Below, one piece after another: positions 46,501 to 56,104 of a stretch of DNA of 64,000 nucleotides. Below the pieces are notes generated by a model. The model was not told where the DNA came from. It saw only the letters and a list, made by a program, of their open reading frames with translations, and did not search any database. The stretch's first letter is position 1. Each line of letters opens with the position of its first letter. This DNA is from Fodinicola feengrottensis (GTDB lineage Bacteria; Actinomycetota; Actinomycetes; Mycobacteriales; HKI-0501): assembly GCF_010993775.1 (NCBI RefSeq), contig NZ_WOTO01000050.1, positions 1-64,000 of the forward strand. Reading direction: 5' to 3'. The position numbers were made by a program, and so were the translations under genes.

Positions 46501-46906
46501 AGGACTCTCCTGTTGCTCGGGGCGCCGCTGTGCAACGCGGTGACGGTGATGTCCACCCGCGACACCGCCAGGCCGGTGAAGTCGTGGATCCGGCGCATCA
46601 GGTGGGTGCGGGCATCTTCGCTGGTCCTGGTGACTGATTGCGGGTAGGACACAGACAGTTGGACAGTGAGGACAACGCTGTTGCCGGTGACGGTCGCGGC
46701 GACGTTCGCTGAGGCGTCGAGGTTTTCGTTTCCGAGCGCGACGCCCAGGACGCGGCGGGCCGAGCCGCCGACACCGTCGAGTTCGGTGATGGCGTGGCCG
46801 GCGATGCGTTCGACCGTACGGTTAGCGATCGTGGTTGTGCCAGGCGCAGGCTGGTCGAAATCTGCGCTGAGCCTCGGTGGGGGCTCAGGACGGCGGTAGT
46901 GGTCAT
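46497..46906 (-). CDS. Asp23/Gls24 family protein (one frameshift)
   Basis: ATG 46906 opens MTTTAVLSP. An indel near 46880 leads to the frame with TTIANRTVERIAGHAITELD, VLGVALGNENLDASANVAAT and VVLTVQLSVSYPQSV, a standard Asp23 domain. About 136 residues. The stop overlaps the DUF6286 start. Asp23 proteins polymerise or gather at the membrane through AmaP and are induced by envelope stress. Confidence 0.75.
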
Positions 46907-46909
46907 CGG

Positions 46910-47086
46910 TCAGAAACGGTCGCGGCCAGTGAACTGGGACAGGTCTAGCTTGCCGTCCAAGTACCGGCCGATGAGCAGACCGATCGCGCCCAGGACGAGT
47001 ACGAGCAGGAATGCGCCGAACCCGCCGAATGCGGCGGCGATGCCAAGAAGTAGGCCGGTCAACAGACCGAGCTGTGTGGTCGTCAT
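46910..47086 (-). CDS. DUF2273-like small membrane protein
   Basis: ATG 47086 has GGGAG eight bases upstream. The 58-residue product begins MTTTQLGLLTGLLLGIAAAF and has two adjacent hydrophobic helices, then a short basic tail ending SQFTGRDRF. Its size, the Gly-rich helices and the place between Asp23 genes match DUF2273 proteins. Intact. Confidence 0.75.
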   Translation of the reverse strand: MTTTQLGLLTGLLLGIAAAFGGFGAFLLVLVLGAIGLLIGRYLDGKLDLSQFTGRDRF

Positions 47087-47156
47087 GGGTTTCTCCCTTT
47101 GCTGGTGCCGATGGGTGGTGCCGATCGGCCAGCAGCACACAAGGCCGGTCGAGGAA

Positions 47157-47516
47157 CTACGAATGAATGGACGGCGTTGCCACTACGGCCGACACCGAGG
47201 GTCCCACCGGTGCCACGAGCACGATCGGGACGACGAGTGTGGTCATGACCATGTCCAAGATGTGGACGTGAACGGGCCGGTCAGTGATGGCGACGGCGGT
47301 ACGTACGTCACGGGCGATCTCAGCGACCGTGGCCGGGTAGATCCCGACGACGCCAATGCTGACCTCGGCGAGGCCGATTCGTACGCCGGGAATCCGGCGG
47401 CCGGGAAGGTAGGTGGCGAGCTCGCCGAACCGGCCGCTGTGCAGGCGCGCGACGTGCCGCCCGGCCTGCACAGCGACAGCGATGCGATCAGCGTCGACCT
47501 GGGTGTCCGCGATCAC
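47157..47516 (-). CDS. Asp23-like protein, divergent
   Basis: GTG 47516 overlaps the previous stop (GTGA). The 119-residue product (VIADTQVDADRIAVAVQAGR, then IGLAEVSIGVVGIYPATVAE) keeps the alternating pattern of the Asp23 domain but diverges from the flanking copies. The C-terminal third is hydrophobic (MTTLVVPIVLVAPVGPSV). Intact. Probably a third Asp23 subunit or a partner. Confidence 0.65.
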   Translation of the reverse strand: MIADTQVDADRIAVAVQAGRHVARLHSGRFGELATYLPGRRIPGVRIGLAEVSIGVVGIYPATVAEIARDVRTAVAITDRPVHVHILDMVMTTLVVPIVLVAPVGPSVSAVVATPSIHS

Positions 47517-47962
47517 TGGACCCGAGCGGTGTCGGCCGGATCGGTGCCAGCGCCGTCGCCCGGGATGTGCACGTCGCTGACGTTGATGTTGACCTCGACG
47601 ACCTCTAGGCCGGTGATGCGTTCGATCGCATTGATCACGTTGCGGCGAATGGCGTTCGCGACATCGGCGATTGGTACGCCGTACTCGAGCAGGATCTGCA
47701 GATCGACCGCCGCCTGCTTTTCGCCCACCTCAACCGATACGCCCTGACCGGCGCTGGCAGACGCCCCCGGAATCCGCTCGCGGATCGCGCTGAACGCCCG
47801 CGCTGCGCCGCCGCCCAAGTCGTACACACCCGGGATCTCGCGTGCGGCCAACCCGGCGACCTTTTGCACGACGCTGTCCGAGACCGTCGTCGTACCGTGT
47901 GTGGACACCAACGCCCCGGTGGGCACGGTCGCCGGAGTTTTGGTGCTGGTCGGGTTCGTCAT
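47513..47962 (-). CDS. Asp23/Gls24 envelope stress protein
   Basis: ATG 47962 has GAGGAG nine bases upstream; the longer open frame upstream lacks such a signal. The domain reads TTTVSDSVVQKVAGLAAREI, then VSVEVGEKQAAVDLQILLEY and IERITGLEVVEVNINVSDVH, an excellent Asp23 match. 149 residues, intact. First gene of the six-gene minus-strand Asp23 operon. Confidence 0.88.
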   Translation of the reverse strand: MTNPTSTKTPATVPTGALVSTHGTTTVSDSVVQKVAGLAAREIPGVYDLGGGAARAFSAIRERIPGASASAGQGVSVEVGEKQAAVDLQILLEYGVPIADVANAIRRNVINAIERITGLEVVEVNINVSDVHIPGDGAGTDPADTARVQ

Positions 47963-48218
47963 CTCATTCTCCTCGGCTAGAAAATTGTTGTCTGCGGCAG
48001 AAACCGGGCGCCTCTCGCTGTCATGCACACCAGTAGGACCCAGTGGCGACGCGATCGTCACGCAGCATCGGTGTGGCGTGGGTCTCAGTCGAAGCGGATT
48101 CCAGGTGACCCCCAGAGAGTGCGGCGTGGCGAGTATTTATTGCTATTGCTCGATCGTGCACTTAAGAGATGGTCTCGGCGTGGGATGGGAGAACGACGCG
48201 GCGATCGCTGTGGCTCCA

Positions 48219-48269
48219 GATAAAAATGTCGCCAGCGGCGACCCAGAATCCCGAGTTGCCACTGGCGAC
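48219..48269 (-). terminator. Intrinsic terminator of the CsbD gene
   Basis: Read on the minus strand, GTCGCCAGTGGC, an 18-base loop, then GCCGCTGGCGAC (11 of 12 paired) is followed by ATTTTTATC. It lies 18 bases past the CsbD stop. The remaining bases of 47963-48286 show nothing else. Confidence 0.75.
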
Positions 48270-48286
48270 GTGGTTGCGATTGTGTT

Positions 48287-48493
48287 CTATTTCTTGAAGA
48301 CACCCTTGAGCTTGTCGGCGGCGTCACCGACAGCATCCTTTACGTCCTCGACAGCGTCCTTAAGACCCGCCTTGGCCTGGTCGGTCTTGCCCTCGGCCTG
48401 CAGCTTCTCGTCGCCGGTCACGTTGCCGGTCGCCTCCTTGGCCTTACCGCCCAGATCTTCGGCCTTGTTGCCGATCCTGTCACCCAACGACAT
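48287..48493 (-). CDS. CsbD family stress protein
   Basis: ATG 48493 has GAGGAG seven to eight bases upstream. The product is MSLGDRIGNKAEDLGGKAKE, then ATGNVTGDEKLQAEGKTDQA, then KAGLKDAVEDVKDAVGDAA, a complete CsbD protein of 68 residues, hydrophilic and Lys/Asp-rich. CsbD is a general-stress protein of unknown activity. Confidence 0.92.
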   Translation of the reverse strand: MSLGDRIGNKAEDLGGKAKEATGNVTGDEKLQAEGKTDQAKAGLKDAVEDVKDAVGDAADKLKGVFKK

Positions 48494-48767
48494 CGCACAT
48501 CTCCTCACGGATACCGGCGCGCGCCGATCGGGCGCCGTACACCAGGAAAGAACCCGTCCATTCGTATTCATCACGGCCACCACCAACACCAATAATGTGA
48601 CGGCGCTCACTGCGGAACTCTAGCTGACAGCATGCATCCAGCCATGAAAATCTTGGCTCGTCGGTGCAATCGTCGTTTTCGTAGGTTGGAAGAATCCTGC
48701 TGGTGTGGAAACACCGGGCCCCCGCGCGCTGGAGGCGGCACGGGAACCCGGTGCGTGTGAAGGGGAC

Positions 48768-48875
48768 CTAGTTGTCGTAGCCGCCGCGGTATCCACCGCG
48801 GATGTTCAGAACGATGCTGAGGAAGCCGAAAATGCTGCCGCCGTTGCAGCGCCGTCGGTTACTTTTGCTGCTCAT
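48768..48875 (-). CDS. 35-aa peptide 2, GGSIFGFL family
   Basis: ATG 48875 has GGGAGAG eight bases upstream. The peptide is MSSKSNRRRCN, then the core GGSIFGFLSIVLNIRGG, then YRGGYDN. It is a clear paralogue of the peptide at 41561-41674: the leader (Ser/Lys/Asn/Arg) and the 17-residue core agree except at two core positions. This copy has one Cys. It stands alone, upstream of CsbD on the same strand and divergent from a membrane-protein gene. No transporter is adjacent. Confidence 0.78.
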   Translation of the reverse strand: MSSKSNRRRCNGGSIFGFLSIVLNIRGGYRGGYDN

Positions 48876-49302
48876 GAACGTCTCTCCCTTTGTCTGTGAG
48901 TCGTACGAGGCGAAGTGGAGTGCTGTCTCGTTAACCCTTGTTTGTACCGTCATGGAACCTTCGTTGCGGACCCTCGATGCGGTTCAGGGAAATCGTCAAC
49001 AGATATTAAGAAGAGATGCTCGGCCGAGACTCCCGCCGAGCGCGATCCGCCGATCACCCCGAGGTCTTGTCCGTTGGCGGTCGGCCGGCGTGCTTGCCCA
49101 GACTGTGAGGAAGCGTCGGAGGACGATCCGGACGGATCAAGGATCGGTCTTCTGGTCAAGAGTCTCCCTCTTTTGGCTGAGGTTGGCCGCGGCCTGGGAC
49201 ACTACAAAGAAGGCAGGTAGTACATCTGGAGCGGTTGGAGTGACTGTGGTGAACGAGAGCAAGCTGCCACGGCGGTACGTTTTTTTCGGTGAGGACCGCG
49301 GA

Positions 49303-50259
49303 ATGGAACAACCCGGGCGGGATCGTGTACGTACGAGGTACGTCCGACCTGGGGTGCTCCGGTTGGCCGTCTGCTGGGCGACGATCACGGCCTGCCTTCC
49401 CTACTTGGTACTGAAAGTACTGTGGGTGCTGGGGATCAGCACCGGGGCGGCTGGACCGGCAGGTGCAGCCGAGCTGATCGACTTTCGGCACGTCGTCGGG
49501 GATGTTGTCACGGCTGCCATGGAATTGGGCGCGATGACACTGGTGCTGGGGCTGACATTCCGGTGGGGACGCCGCTTGCCAGTGCTGCTGGTGCTGGTCC
49601 CCATGTGGATAGGCAGCGGTTTGCTCGTACCGATAGCGGTGGGCATTCCCTTGGGCCTGCTAGCGCAGGCGACCGTGGGCGGACCCGCGATTCCGGCCGG
49701 CAACGGACTCCAGTATTGGGTTTATGCCGTTGTGTACGGCGGCTTTGTTGTTCAGGCAATTGGCCTGCTCGCGGCGTTTCCCGGTTATGTGCGCGATCGC
49801 TGGCCTGAGGCATTCTCGGCGCGGACAGCGAGTCTGGCAACGGCATCTCGGTGCCGGCGCTGGTTGACCGCCATAGGCACGATCGTTGCCGTGGGCAGTG
49901 CCATGGCCTTTGTCGCGTGGTCAGTACTCGGACGAGCCGCTGGAGCTCCGGGCGGCTTCGACACCGTCGCGCAACGGACTCTTCTCTTTGTCACCGGCGT
50001 GCTGATCTTTACAGGAGGCCTCGCTGTCATGGCGCTGGTGTGGGACAGAAGCAACAAACGCCTCCATCTCCCGGCGACCTTCGCCTGGATTGGCACGGGC
50101 GTGGCCGTGACCGCTGGGCCAACCCTCATAGCGCTTAGCAATCACGGGACCGTGGGCCTGCCACTCCTATTGGTCGCCCTCAATACCACCCTCGCGGGCC
50201 TGTTCCTCGCCGGATCCACCCGCCGACTCTCCAGTGCTGCGGCAACTACGCTCTGGTAG
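49303..50259 (+). CDS. Multi-pass membrane protein of unknown function
   Basis: ATG 49303 has GAGG about eight bases upstream; the frame extends upstream but without coding character. About eight membrane helices are visible, including RLAVCWATITACLPYLVLKV, AAMELGAMTLVLGLTF and GVAVTAGPTLIALSNHG. 318 residues, intact. No family was recognised. The 427 bases before it (48876-49302) hold the divergent promoters and nothing else that I can support. Confidence 0.75.
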   Translation: MEQPGRDRVRTRYVRPGVLRLAVCWATITACLPYLVLKVLWVLGISTGAAGPAGAAELIDFRHVVGDVVTAAMELGAMTLVLGLTFRWGRRLPVLLVLVPMWIGSGLLVPIAVGIPLGLLAQATVGGPAIPAGNGLQYWVYAVVYGGFVVQAIGLLAAFPGYVRDRWPEAFSARTASLATASRCRRWLTAIGTIVAVGSAMAFVAWSVLGRAAGAPGGFDTVAQRTLLFVTGVLIFTGGLAVMALVWDRSNKRLHLPATFAWIGTGVAVTAGPTLIALSNHGTVGLPLLLVALNTTLAGLFLAGSTRRLSSAAATTLW

Positions 50260-50959
50260 CTGGCGCCAATTGCCTCCAAGCGGTTAACGGTCAGCGGGTC
50301 GGCATCGGACCCACGAGAAATAGTCAAGACCCGTGGATCAAGATTTTGGGTGTTATCAAGACTCACGTCGCCAGGGTCAGCATGACGGCTCCCATGCCCT
50401 GCGCGACGCGGGCCTCTACAAGGATCTCCGGAGCGCTTACCGTGCATACATACATCTGAGATTAGGGGGCTGCGCTGTCAGATCGATGTCGCGCTACTTT
50501 TAGTTGTCATTCGCCTGCCGCTGTCCAAGGGGTCGCGGTGTGACGATGGTCGTGGCCACAATCGTCATTTGGGCACGTGCGTGGTGGCGAGGTTTTGTGT
50601 GGTTGCGGCCATCAGCGCCCACAGTTGCGCAGGTGAGAGCACTCCCCGGACGGATCCAAGGTCTGCAGGTCCGTGTGTGCCACTTCCACTCTCTCGATAG
50701 GGATGTCGCCCTTCGCACACCTATCCCGGCACATTCTTTTCGTACCAGCTCGCCGAAGCCGACCAGTTCGTCGGCAGGTAGGAGCTGGGCGGGTGGCCGA
50801 ACGCTTGTCGGGCGTCCGCGAAGCGAGGATCTCTGCCAGTCAGTGGGTCTGGGCTTGGTCACTGTGCCGTCGCACACCAGAGGTCGAGCGTCGGAGGAGA
50901 GCTGCCGGCCGTTTTCCCTGGGCATGGTGGTGATCAAAGTCTGCCCGTAGGGTGGGGAA
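50260..50959. other. Intergenic region, nothing supported
   Basis: About 700 bases. A minus-strand frame across 51111-50500 has patches that look protein-like (DELVGFGELVRKECAGIGVR) but no start signal and no family. It may be decayed sequence. Confidence 0.4.
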
Positions 50960-51091
50960 GTGGAGGTTTCCTGGCAGGTGGACGAGATGCGGCGGCAGCT
51001 GCGCGAGCACCGGTCCGGCTGGACAGATGAAGACGAGTCATGTCGCTGGATCGGATCGCCGCTGATGCTGATCGCTTCTCTGGTTCTCTGA
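50960..51091 (+). CDS. Possible 43-aa leader ORF or gene relic
   Basis: GTG 50960 opens VEVSWQVDEMRRQLREHRSG then WTDEDESCRWIGSPLML and stops 13 bases before the arginase-family start. GGTGGGGAA lies just before it. It could be a short cistron translationally coupled to arginase or the end of a lost gene. Not recognised. Confidence 0.25.
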   Translation: MEVSWQVDEMRRQLREHRSGWTDEDESCRWIGSPLMLIASLVL

Positions 51092-51104
51092 AAAGGACAA
51101 CTTC

Positions 51105-51897
51105 GTGACAATTGTGCTTTCTGTTCCGCAATGGCAAGGATCGGCGGTGCCGACGGCGCCCCGGCTGGTGTCGGGGGCGCGGAGGGCGGCCGACCTGGTG
51201 CCGGCCGATTCCGTGGTCACTGTCCCGACCGGCGACGGTGCCGTGGATATCGTCGACGGTGTGCGTGCGCTTCACACCCTGGTGGGTAACCAGAGACAAA
51301 TTGGTGCCGCGCTAGCCCAGCTCGATGATTTTGTCCTGATCATCGGAGGTGAATGCAGTGTGGACGTGCTGCCTATCGCGGCCATTGCTGAACGCTACGG
51401 GGATGCATTGACCGTGTTGTGGATCGATGCCCATCCGGACGTGTATGGACCGGGACAGCTCAAGACGGGCGCGTTCCACGCGATGGGCGTCCGTACACTT
51501 CTCGGCGATGGCCCGCCGGCCCTCACCCCGAGCTGGACTTTGGCTCCAGGACAGGTGATTCTTGCGGGGGAGCGGGCTGGCGGTGCTTCAGAGCACGAAT
51601 ATATCAGGAAAACGGGGCTGCGCAGATACGGTGTCGTTGATCTGGAAGAGGCTTTTGCAGCGGTCATCGGCGGTGTATGTCCACGTCGATCTGGACGTGC
51701 TCGATCCCACCGAGTTCGCCTCCGTCGGCTATCCCGAACCGGATGGTGTCCGCTCGCAGCAGCTTGTCGACCTGATCAGCGGATTGGGCAACGTGGTCGG
51801 AGCAGCCATCACCGAGTACGCGCCAGTCGCCGACGACCCTTCGGAGCTTGCGGTGATCCGCAGGCTGGCAGCGGCGATGACGCGTGGCCAGGCTTAG
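51105..51897 (+). CDS. Arginase/agmatinase family hydrolase (one frameshift)
   Basis: GTG 51105 has AAAAGGA eight bases upstream. The manganese motifs are DDFVLIIGGECSVDVLPIAA (GGECS, where the usual His of GGDHS is Cys), LWIDAHPDVY (DAHxD) and, after an indel near 51668, YVHVDLDVLDPTEF (DxDxxDP). It ends LAAAMTRGQA at 51897. About 264 residues, in the range for arginase, agmatinase or formiminoglutamase. GGDCS-type members are known among actinobacterial homologues, so the Cys need not mean loss of activity. Substrate unknown. Confidence 0.82.
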
Positions 51898-52419
51898 CTG
51901 GCGGCGACCTTGTGGTTGGCGTGGCCAGCAGAGATGGACTCGGCTGGGGGGGAATCGGACCGGTCAGTCTGGCGCTCGCAGTGCTGATCGCGGCTTTCGT
52001 GGCGTATATGACCCTCGCCGCAGGTCGCAGCGATGAGCTGAACGTGGCCTGCAAAGACGCGGCATAGCTGGCCAGGCCACAGCCCATCGGTCAGTCCTGG
52101 CCCGGTCGAGTCGGCGACTGACAACGGCGTCGTAGCCTGCCGACAAAGCGCAACCCGCAGCGACTGTGCCGCCATCGCCGACGAGGCCGCAGCCGTTACG
52201 TGGCGAGGCACAGCCTGCCGGCCGTGCCGATCGACCCAGATCAACAGCCGCTCGCCCGCTCTGATCCTGCTGTCCACCAAGACCGGCGCCGTGACAGCCG
52301 AACCCGCTATTGAGCGTCGCCCCGATGAGGCACGGCGGTCATTCAAGCCTTCCATGCCCCAACTGGTGTACAGCCCGTCCAACGATTCGGGCGCCAGATT
52401 GAGTAATTTTGACGGCGAC
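51898..52419. other. Intergenic debris, no supported gene
   Basis: About 520 bases of long but compositionally doubtful frames on both strands downstream of arginase. A short hydrophobic stretch (SLALAVLIAAFVAYMTLAAG) on the plus strand could be a membrane-protein end but has no start. Nothing is reliable. Confidence 0.4.
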
Positions 52420-52535
52420 GCATTTTCGCGAATACCAAGACTCCGAGCAACATCCGAAACGGCACGACCCGAATCAGTAACAAAGGCCACAGCCTCACCC
52501 CGATACTCCGGGGTGAATTTCCGCCGAGTCCCCAT
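52420..52535 (-). mobile_element. IS3-family OrfA fragment
   Basis: ATG 52535 opens MGTRRKFTPEYRGEAVAFVT, then DSGRAVSDVARSLGIRE, the HTH start of IS3-family OrfA transposases. After about 38 residues similarity is lost. No OrfB or terminal repeats were found. It abuts the end of a truncated sigma-factor gene, suggesting that the insertion broke it. Confidence 0.75.
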
Positions 52536-52539
52536 TCCC

Positions 52540-52919
52540 ATCCTCCCAGTCACGACCAGTGAACATCAACATCACTATCAACGGAAACGGGATCCCTCCA
52601 GTCGCGCCGTGCGCGGCGTATGTAGTCGGTGGCCTTGTGTGGATAATCGTGACGAGCCAGGTGCGGACGGGTCCCAAGTGCGGGGTCGAAGCGCTTCGCC
52701 TGGAGCCAGACTGAGAGAAATGCTTCTTGTGAGATGTCCGCTGTGGCGCTGGGGTCGGTGACGATGCGGGCCCCCGATGCGAGGCAGGCGTTGTGGTGTC
52801 GGTGGAAGAAAGGGTTCGACGGCGGCGTGATCGCCGGCCGCGATCAACCCCAGCAGCTTGACGTCACCGCGATTGGGTCCGGTGCCTCGGGAGCTGTTGT
52901 CGCGCGACGTTGAGACCAC
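52540..52919 (-). pseudogene. ECF sigma factor fragment (region 2 only)
   Basis: Across three frames the minus strand encodes LLGLIAAGDHAAVEP, FFHRHHNACLASGARIV, ATADISQEAFLSVWLQAKRF and TWLVTIIH, with YIRRARRDW at the end. This follows SigK at 38004-38627 block by block (ISMGDHEAF, FFRRHHDF, VVQDVFLSVWTGSARF, TWLRTIVHH). Region 4 is absent; the fragment stops where the IS3 remnant begins. Confidence 0.78.
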
Positions 52920-53170
52920 CTCCGCTCGTATAGCCGAAGGTCAGGAGACACTCGAGTCCTTTGAGCGACTCATGTATCCGTTCGACAAACGAGACCTGAG
53001 CGGATTGCTATTTCTTTCTGAGTAAGAGATAGCTCGGCCACGACGCCGCGATGAGCCCATGTGTAGGCCACCGATCGTGGATCTGTTCAATTTTTCACTA
53101 GAGTTGCGCCGAATTTGTGATTCGCGCCCAGCGGAGGCGGGTTCGGGTGGGGATGGCTATCATGCGGACT

Positions 53171-53318
53171 TCACGAGTTGACGACCTCGGCGAAGGCACC
53201 CAGGATGGCGCGGTCCAGGGGACTGTTACGCAGCGTGTCGCGGAACAGTTCGGCATAAGTGGGGGGCAACAGTGTCGTAAGCCTCCCGGGTGACACTGAG
53301 GGCACCGTGTTCGACCAT
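53171..53318 (-). pseudogene. N-terminal fragment of a SAM methyltransferase
   Basis: ATG 53318 opens MVEHGALSVTREAYDTVAP. After an indel in a C run near 53262 it continues TYAELFRDTLRNSPLDRAIL then GAFAEVVNS and a stop. This is the typical opening of small class I methyltransferases (xxxYDTVAxxYAELFRDEL). The SAM-binding domain is missing. Confidence 0.7.
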
Positions 53319-53405
53319 GCGCTATGGTGCAGACCGCACGACCAGAGCTACAGCCTTTGCCATGTTTGATCCTACGCACGCGTCGCTTGGTCGATGATTG
53401 TAGTT

Positions 53406-53717
53406 ATGACCAGCTTCCAATTCCGCATTGATCAGGTGGAACGAGACTGGAGTGGCTCCGGGGACGTCCTCCTCGCGGGCGAGCTGCTGGCGACTGGCTA
53501 CAACCCCAAGGTCGGCGACGTCATCGCCGTGCCGACCGCTTCTGGTGTTGTCCGCGGCCGTATCACCGGCTTCCCGCTGATCAAGTTCGTCGATCACAGA
53601 TGGATTGGCGTCACTGTGTCATGCAAGGACGCATTCAACATCCTCCGTGGCAGGATCGCCGACATCCCGGCCATTGATCCGGCGGCCTCCGACGAGGAAC
53701 AAGGCAGGACAAGTTGA
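53406..53717 (+). CDS. Small beta-barrel-like protein
   Basis: The product (MTSFQFRIDQVERDWSGSGD, then VLLAGELLATGYNPKVGDVI, then SGVVRGRITGFPLI) resembles domain 2 of translation GTPases (EF-Tu-like barrel) as a stand-alone protein of about 103 residues. ATG 53394 is an alternative start. No ribosome site is visible. Composition is regular and the frame is intact, so it is probably a gene. Function unknown. Confidence 0.6.
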   Translation: MTSFQFRIDQVERDWSGSGDVLLAGELLATGYNPKVGDVIAVPTASGVVRGRITGFPLIKFVDHRWIGVTVSCKDAFNILRGRIADIPAIDPAASDEEQGRTS

Positions 53718-53879
53718 CTGCAGGTGTGGACACACCGGCCGCAATGACGCGGTGAGTGCTGTACGGAGGTTGATGCCACTGCCAGCGCGAACGGACGACG
53801 GAACGGCTCCATTCCTACGACGCCTGGTAGACGTCGTCCATACGCTAGGGATCGACATCGACCCTGAACAGAGCCTGGC

Positions 53880-54131
53880 GATCAGCAGCGCTGGGAACTG
53901 CTGGCGCGTGCGGCGCTGGGAGATGCGTGCGGCCAAGGACTGACACTGTCTGATGCGTCCTTCGACATGCTGATCAAGGCGCCTGTCTACGGCCCGGATC
54001 CGAGCTTCAACCGTCAGTTCGTCAAGCCGGTCTTGAACGGCTTCGGACGCCGACGCCTCCGCTCGACGCTACTCGACTACCTGCGGACGGCCACCGACAA
54101 GGAACGAGCAGGCCCCGCGCGAGCGTGGTAG
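53880..54131 (+). pseudogene. Fragment of a conserved hypothetical protein
   Basis: A plus-strand frame encodes RWELLARAALGDACGQ, FVKPVLNGFGRRRLRSTLLD and YLRTATDKERAGPARAW to a stop at 54131. The GRRRLRSTLLDYL and KERAGPARAW blocks recall C-terminal parts of an actinobacterial hypothetical family that I cannot name. The N-terminal part (MPLPARTDDGTAPFLRRLVD) is present just upstream in another frame from about 53774. Confidence 0.5.
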
Positions 54132-54251
54132 TGGCAGTGGTCGACAGATTCCGAGAGGCGCCGGCTGTACTCACCGCAGGGCAAGGATTTCGCTCGGCGC
54201 GAATCGGTGGGTGGATTGATACAGATTGGCGCACGCAGCCCGTCGTGGACA

Positions 54252-55468
54252 TCAGGACTCCGGAGCCAGATTGGTGATGAGGCCCAAGCCGGCTGTTGAG
54301 TAGCCACCAGCCACTTCGCGGCAGGTCCCGATGTCTGTGTGGCACTGGAGCAAGCGTACCTGCGTAGGCGTGGGTATCGATTCCACCGAGAACAGGTCGA
54401 CGAGATTGTTCGTTTCCCACACCGCGACATTGTCATCGATATTCGTTGGATTAGACAGTTCGTGCTCAAGTTTAAGCCCTTGGCCGGTCACTCGCATTAT
54501 TCGCCTACTTTCCAGGTCGCCGCTGAGAAGAACGCTCAGAATCAGCCGCGTGCGGTCCGGCGACATGGCAGCATAGACGATGTCCTCACGTTTTGAGCTG
54601 CACTGTTTCGCCCTCATTGTAAAGTTATTGGCAGGGTCGACCAATCCCAGACAGAGCGAGGACGAGGTCGTGGCGTATGCGGCCATTCTTGTGCCATCCG
54701 CGGTGGCACCGAACAACCCCAGAGAGGCAGTGGTCATCTTTTGATCCCACGGACCCGCGGCAGGGTCCCAAAGAGATACTGGAGTTGTTGCCGTTTCGTC
54801 AGCCTGCGGAGTCTGGGTGCGCAGGACTATTTTGTTCTTGAACCAGCGATAGGCAGTCGAGGAACCTGATGCCGTCGATGCTGTGACGGAGCCGGTTGCT
54901 GTATCAAAGACCTTCACGGTGCCAGGGCCTTGCTCGACGGTTGTGCTCACCGCTATCTGTCGCCCATCGGGGGACGCGAGGGCCGTGACTCTCACCAACC
55001 CCCCGCCGGTTTTTTTTCTGACACCAGCGTCTTCGCGGTCCCGTCCGACCGGACCATTTCCACCTCCAGAGTATTGTCTATCACCCATCCACCGCTCACA
55101 GGGTCGATCGTCAACCACTCAACCCCGTACTTGGGCGTCCGAACCGGGACCGTACGACCGCCGGGAAGGTGAATGCCGTGGCTGTCGAGAATGGCGACCT
55201 GCGGCTGGTCGGCGCCTATGGCCTTGCCAGAGGCGGCCGGCGGTGGCGGTGGTTTGCCCTGCCCGCCAATAAAGTTGCCGGCCAGTAGGGAAGCTCCGGT
55301 TACCGCGAGTACGGCGACGACAGCGGTGGCGACGACGGCGACGCGTTTGACCCGCCTGTGGCGGCGCCCTTTTTTAATAATGGAGCTGGCTCTTAGAGCT
55401 AGCAAGGGTGCGGTGTTGGCCTCGTGAGTGAGGCTCTCCCGGAGCCGGTCGTGAATCTGCGGATTCAT
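54252..55468 (-). CDS. Membrane-anchored beta-propeller-like protein, sigma partner (one frameshift)
   Basis: ATG 55468 overlaps the sigma-factor stop. The N-terminal 50 residues are cytoplasmic (MNPQIHDRLRESLTHEA), followed by one helix (VAVVATAVVAVLAVTGASLL) and a Pro-rich linker. The outer part has TolB-like repeats (LASPDGRQIAVSTTV, AAMSPDRTRLILSVL). The frame breaks at a run of eight T near 55011. About 405 residues. Being coupled to a SigE-type sigma gene, it is probably an anti-sigma-like sensor. Confidence 0.78.
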
Positions 55469-55979
55469 CGGTTCACCTCAATTGTCTGCGACTCACCCAT
55501 CAGATCCCGCAACCGAGCAAGTCCACGAGAAGTTGTACTTTTCACCGTTCCGGTGCTGACACCCAGGGTGCGTGCCACCTCAGCCTCGGACAGGTCCTCG
55601 TAGAACCGGAGCACCAGCACGGCACGCTGCCTGCGCGGCAACAGCCGCAAGTAATGCCCCATCGCCATCGACTCGGCATGGCTGTGTGAAACGTCGGGCG
55701 TCGAGGTATCGGGGAGGATCTCGGTTGGGCGCTCGTGCGTCATCCGCAGACGCCGCCATGAGACGACTGTGTTCGCGAGGCATTTGCGTACGTACGCATA
55801 GGCTGCCGTCGGCTCCCGGATTCGCCCCCAATGTTCGTACGCCTTGACCAACGCCGTCTGCAGCATGTCCTCGGCCCGGTGAGCCCCCCCACCAACAGAA
55901 ACGCGGTCCGTAGCAACTGTTGCCCATGCACGTCCACGAAGGTCGTGAAGTCCACATCGGTGGAATCCTCGATCACCAT
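55465..55979 (-). CDS. SigE-family ECF sigma factor (one frameshift)
   Basis: ATG 55979 has AGGGG nine bases upstream. It begins MVIEDSTDVDFTTFVDVHGQ then QLLRTAFLLVGG, and shifts at a C run near 55885. It continues AEDMLQTALVKAYEHWGRI (region 2), HYLRLLPRRQRAVLVLRFYE and LSEAEVARTLGVSTGTVKST (region 4). About 171 residues, the usual length of the actinobacterial SigE-like (SigE family, group ECF41-like in size) proteins. The stop overlaps the partner gene start. Confidence 0.85.
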
Positions 55980-56104
55980 TCGGACACCCCTGACATCGTT
56001 CCCGCCACTCCCACGCCTAGTGGACGCTTCACATCCGTGGAAAGGTTGCCTCCGGCCGGGCGGGGATCCACCACGTGGGCCTGGCGGCACCGCACATGAC
56101 CGGC

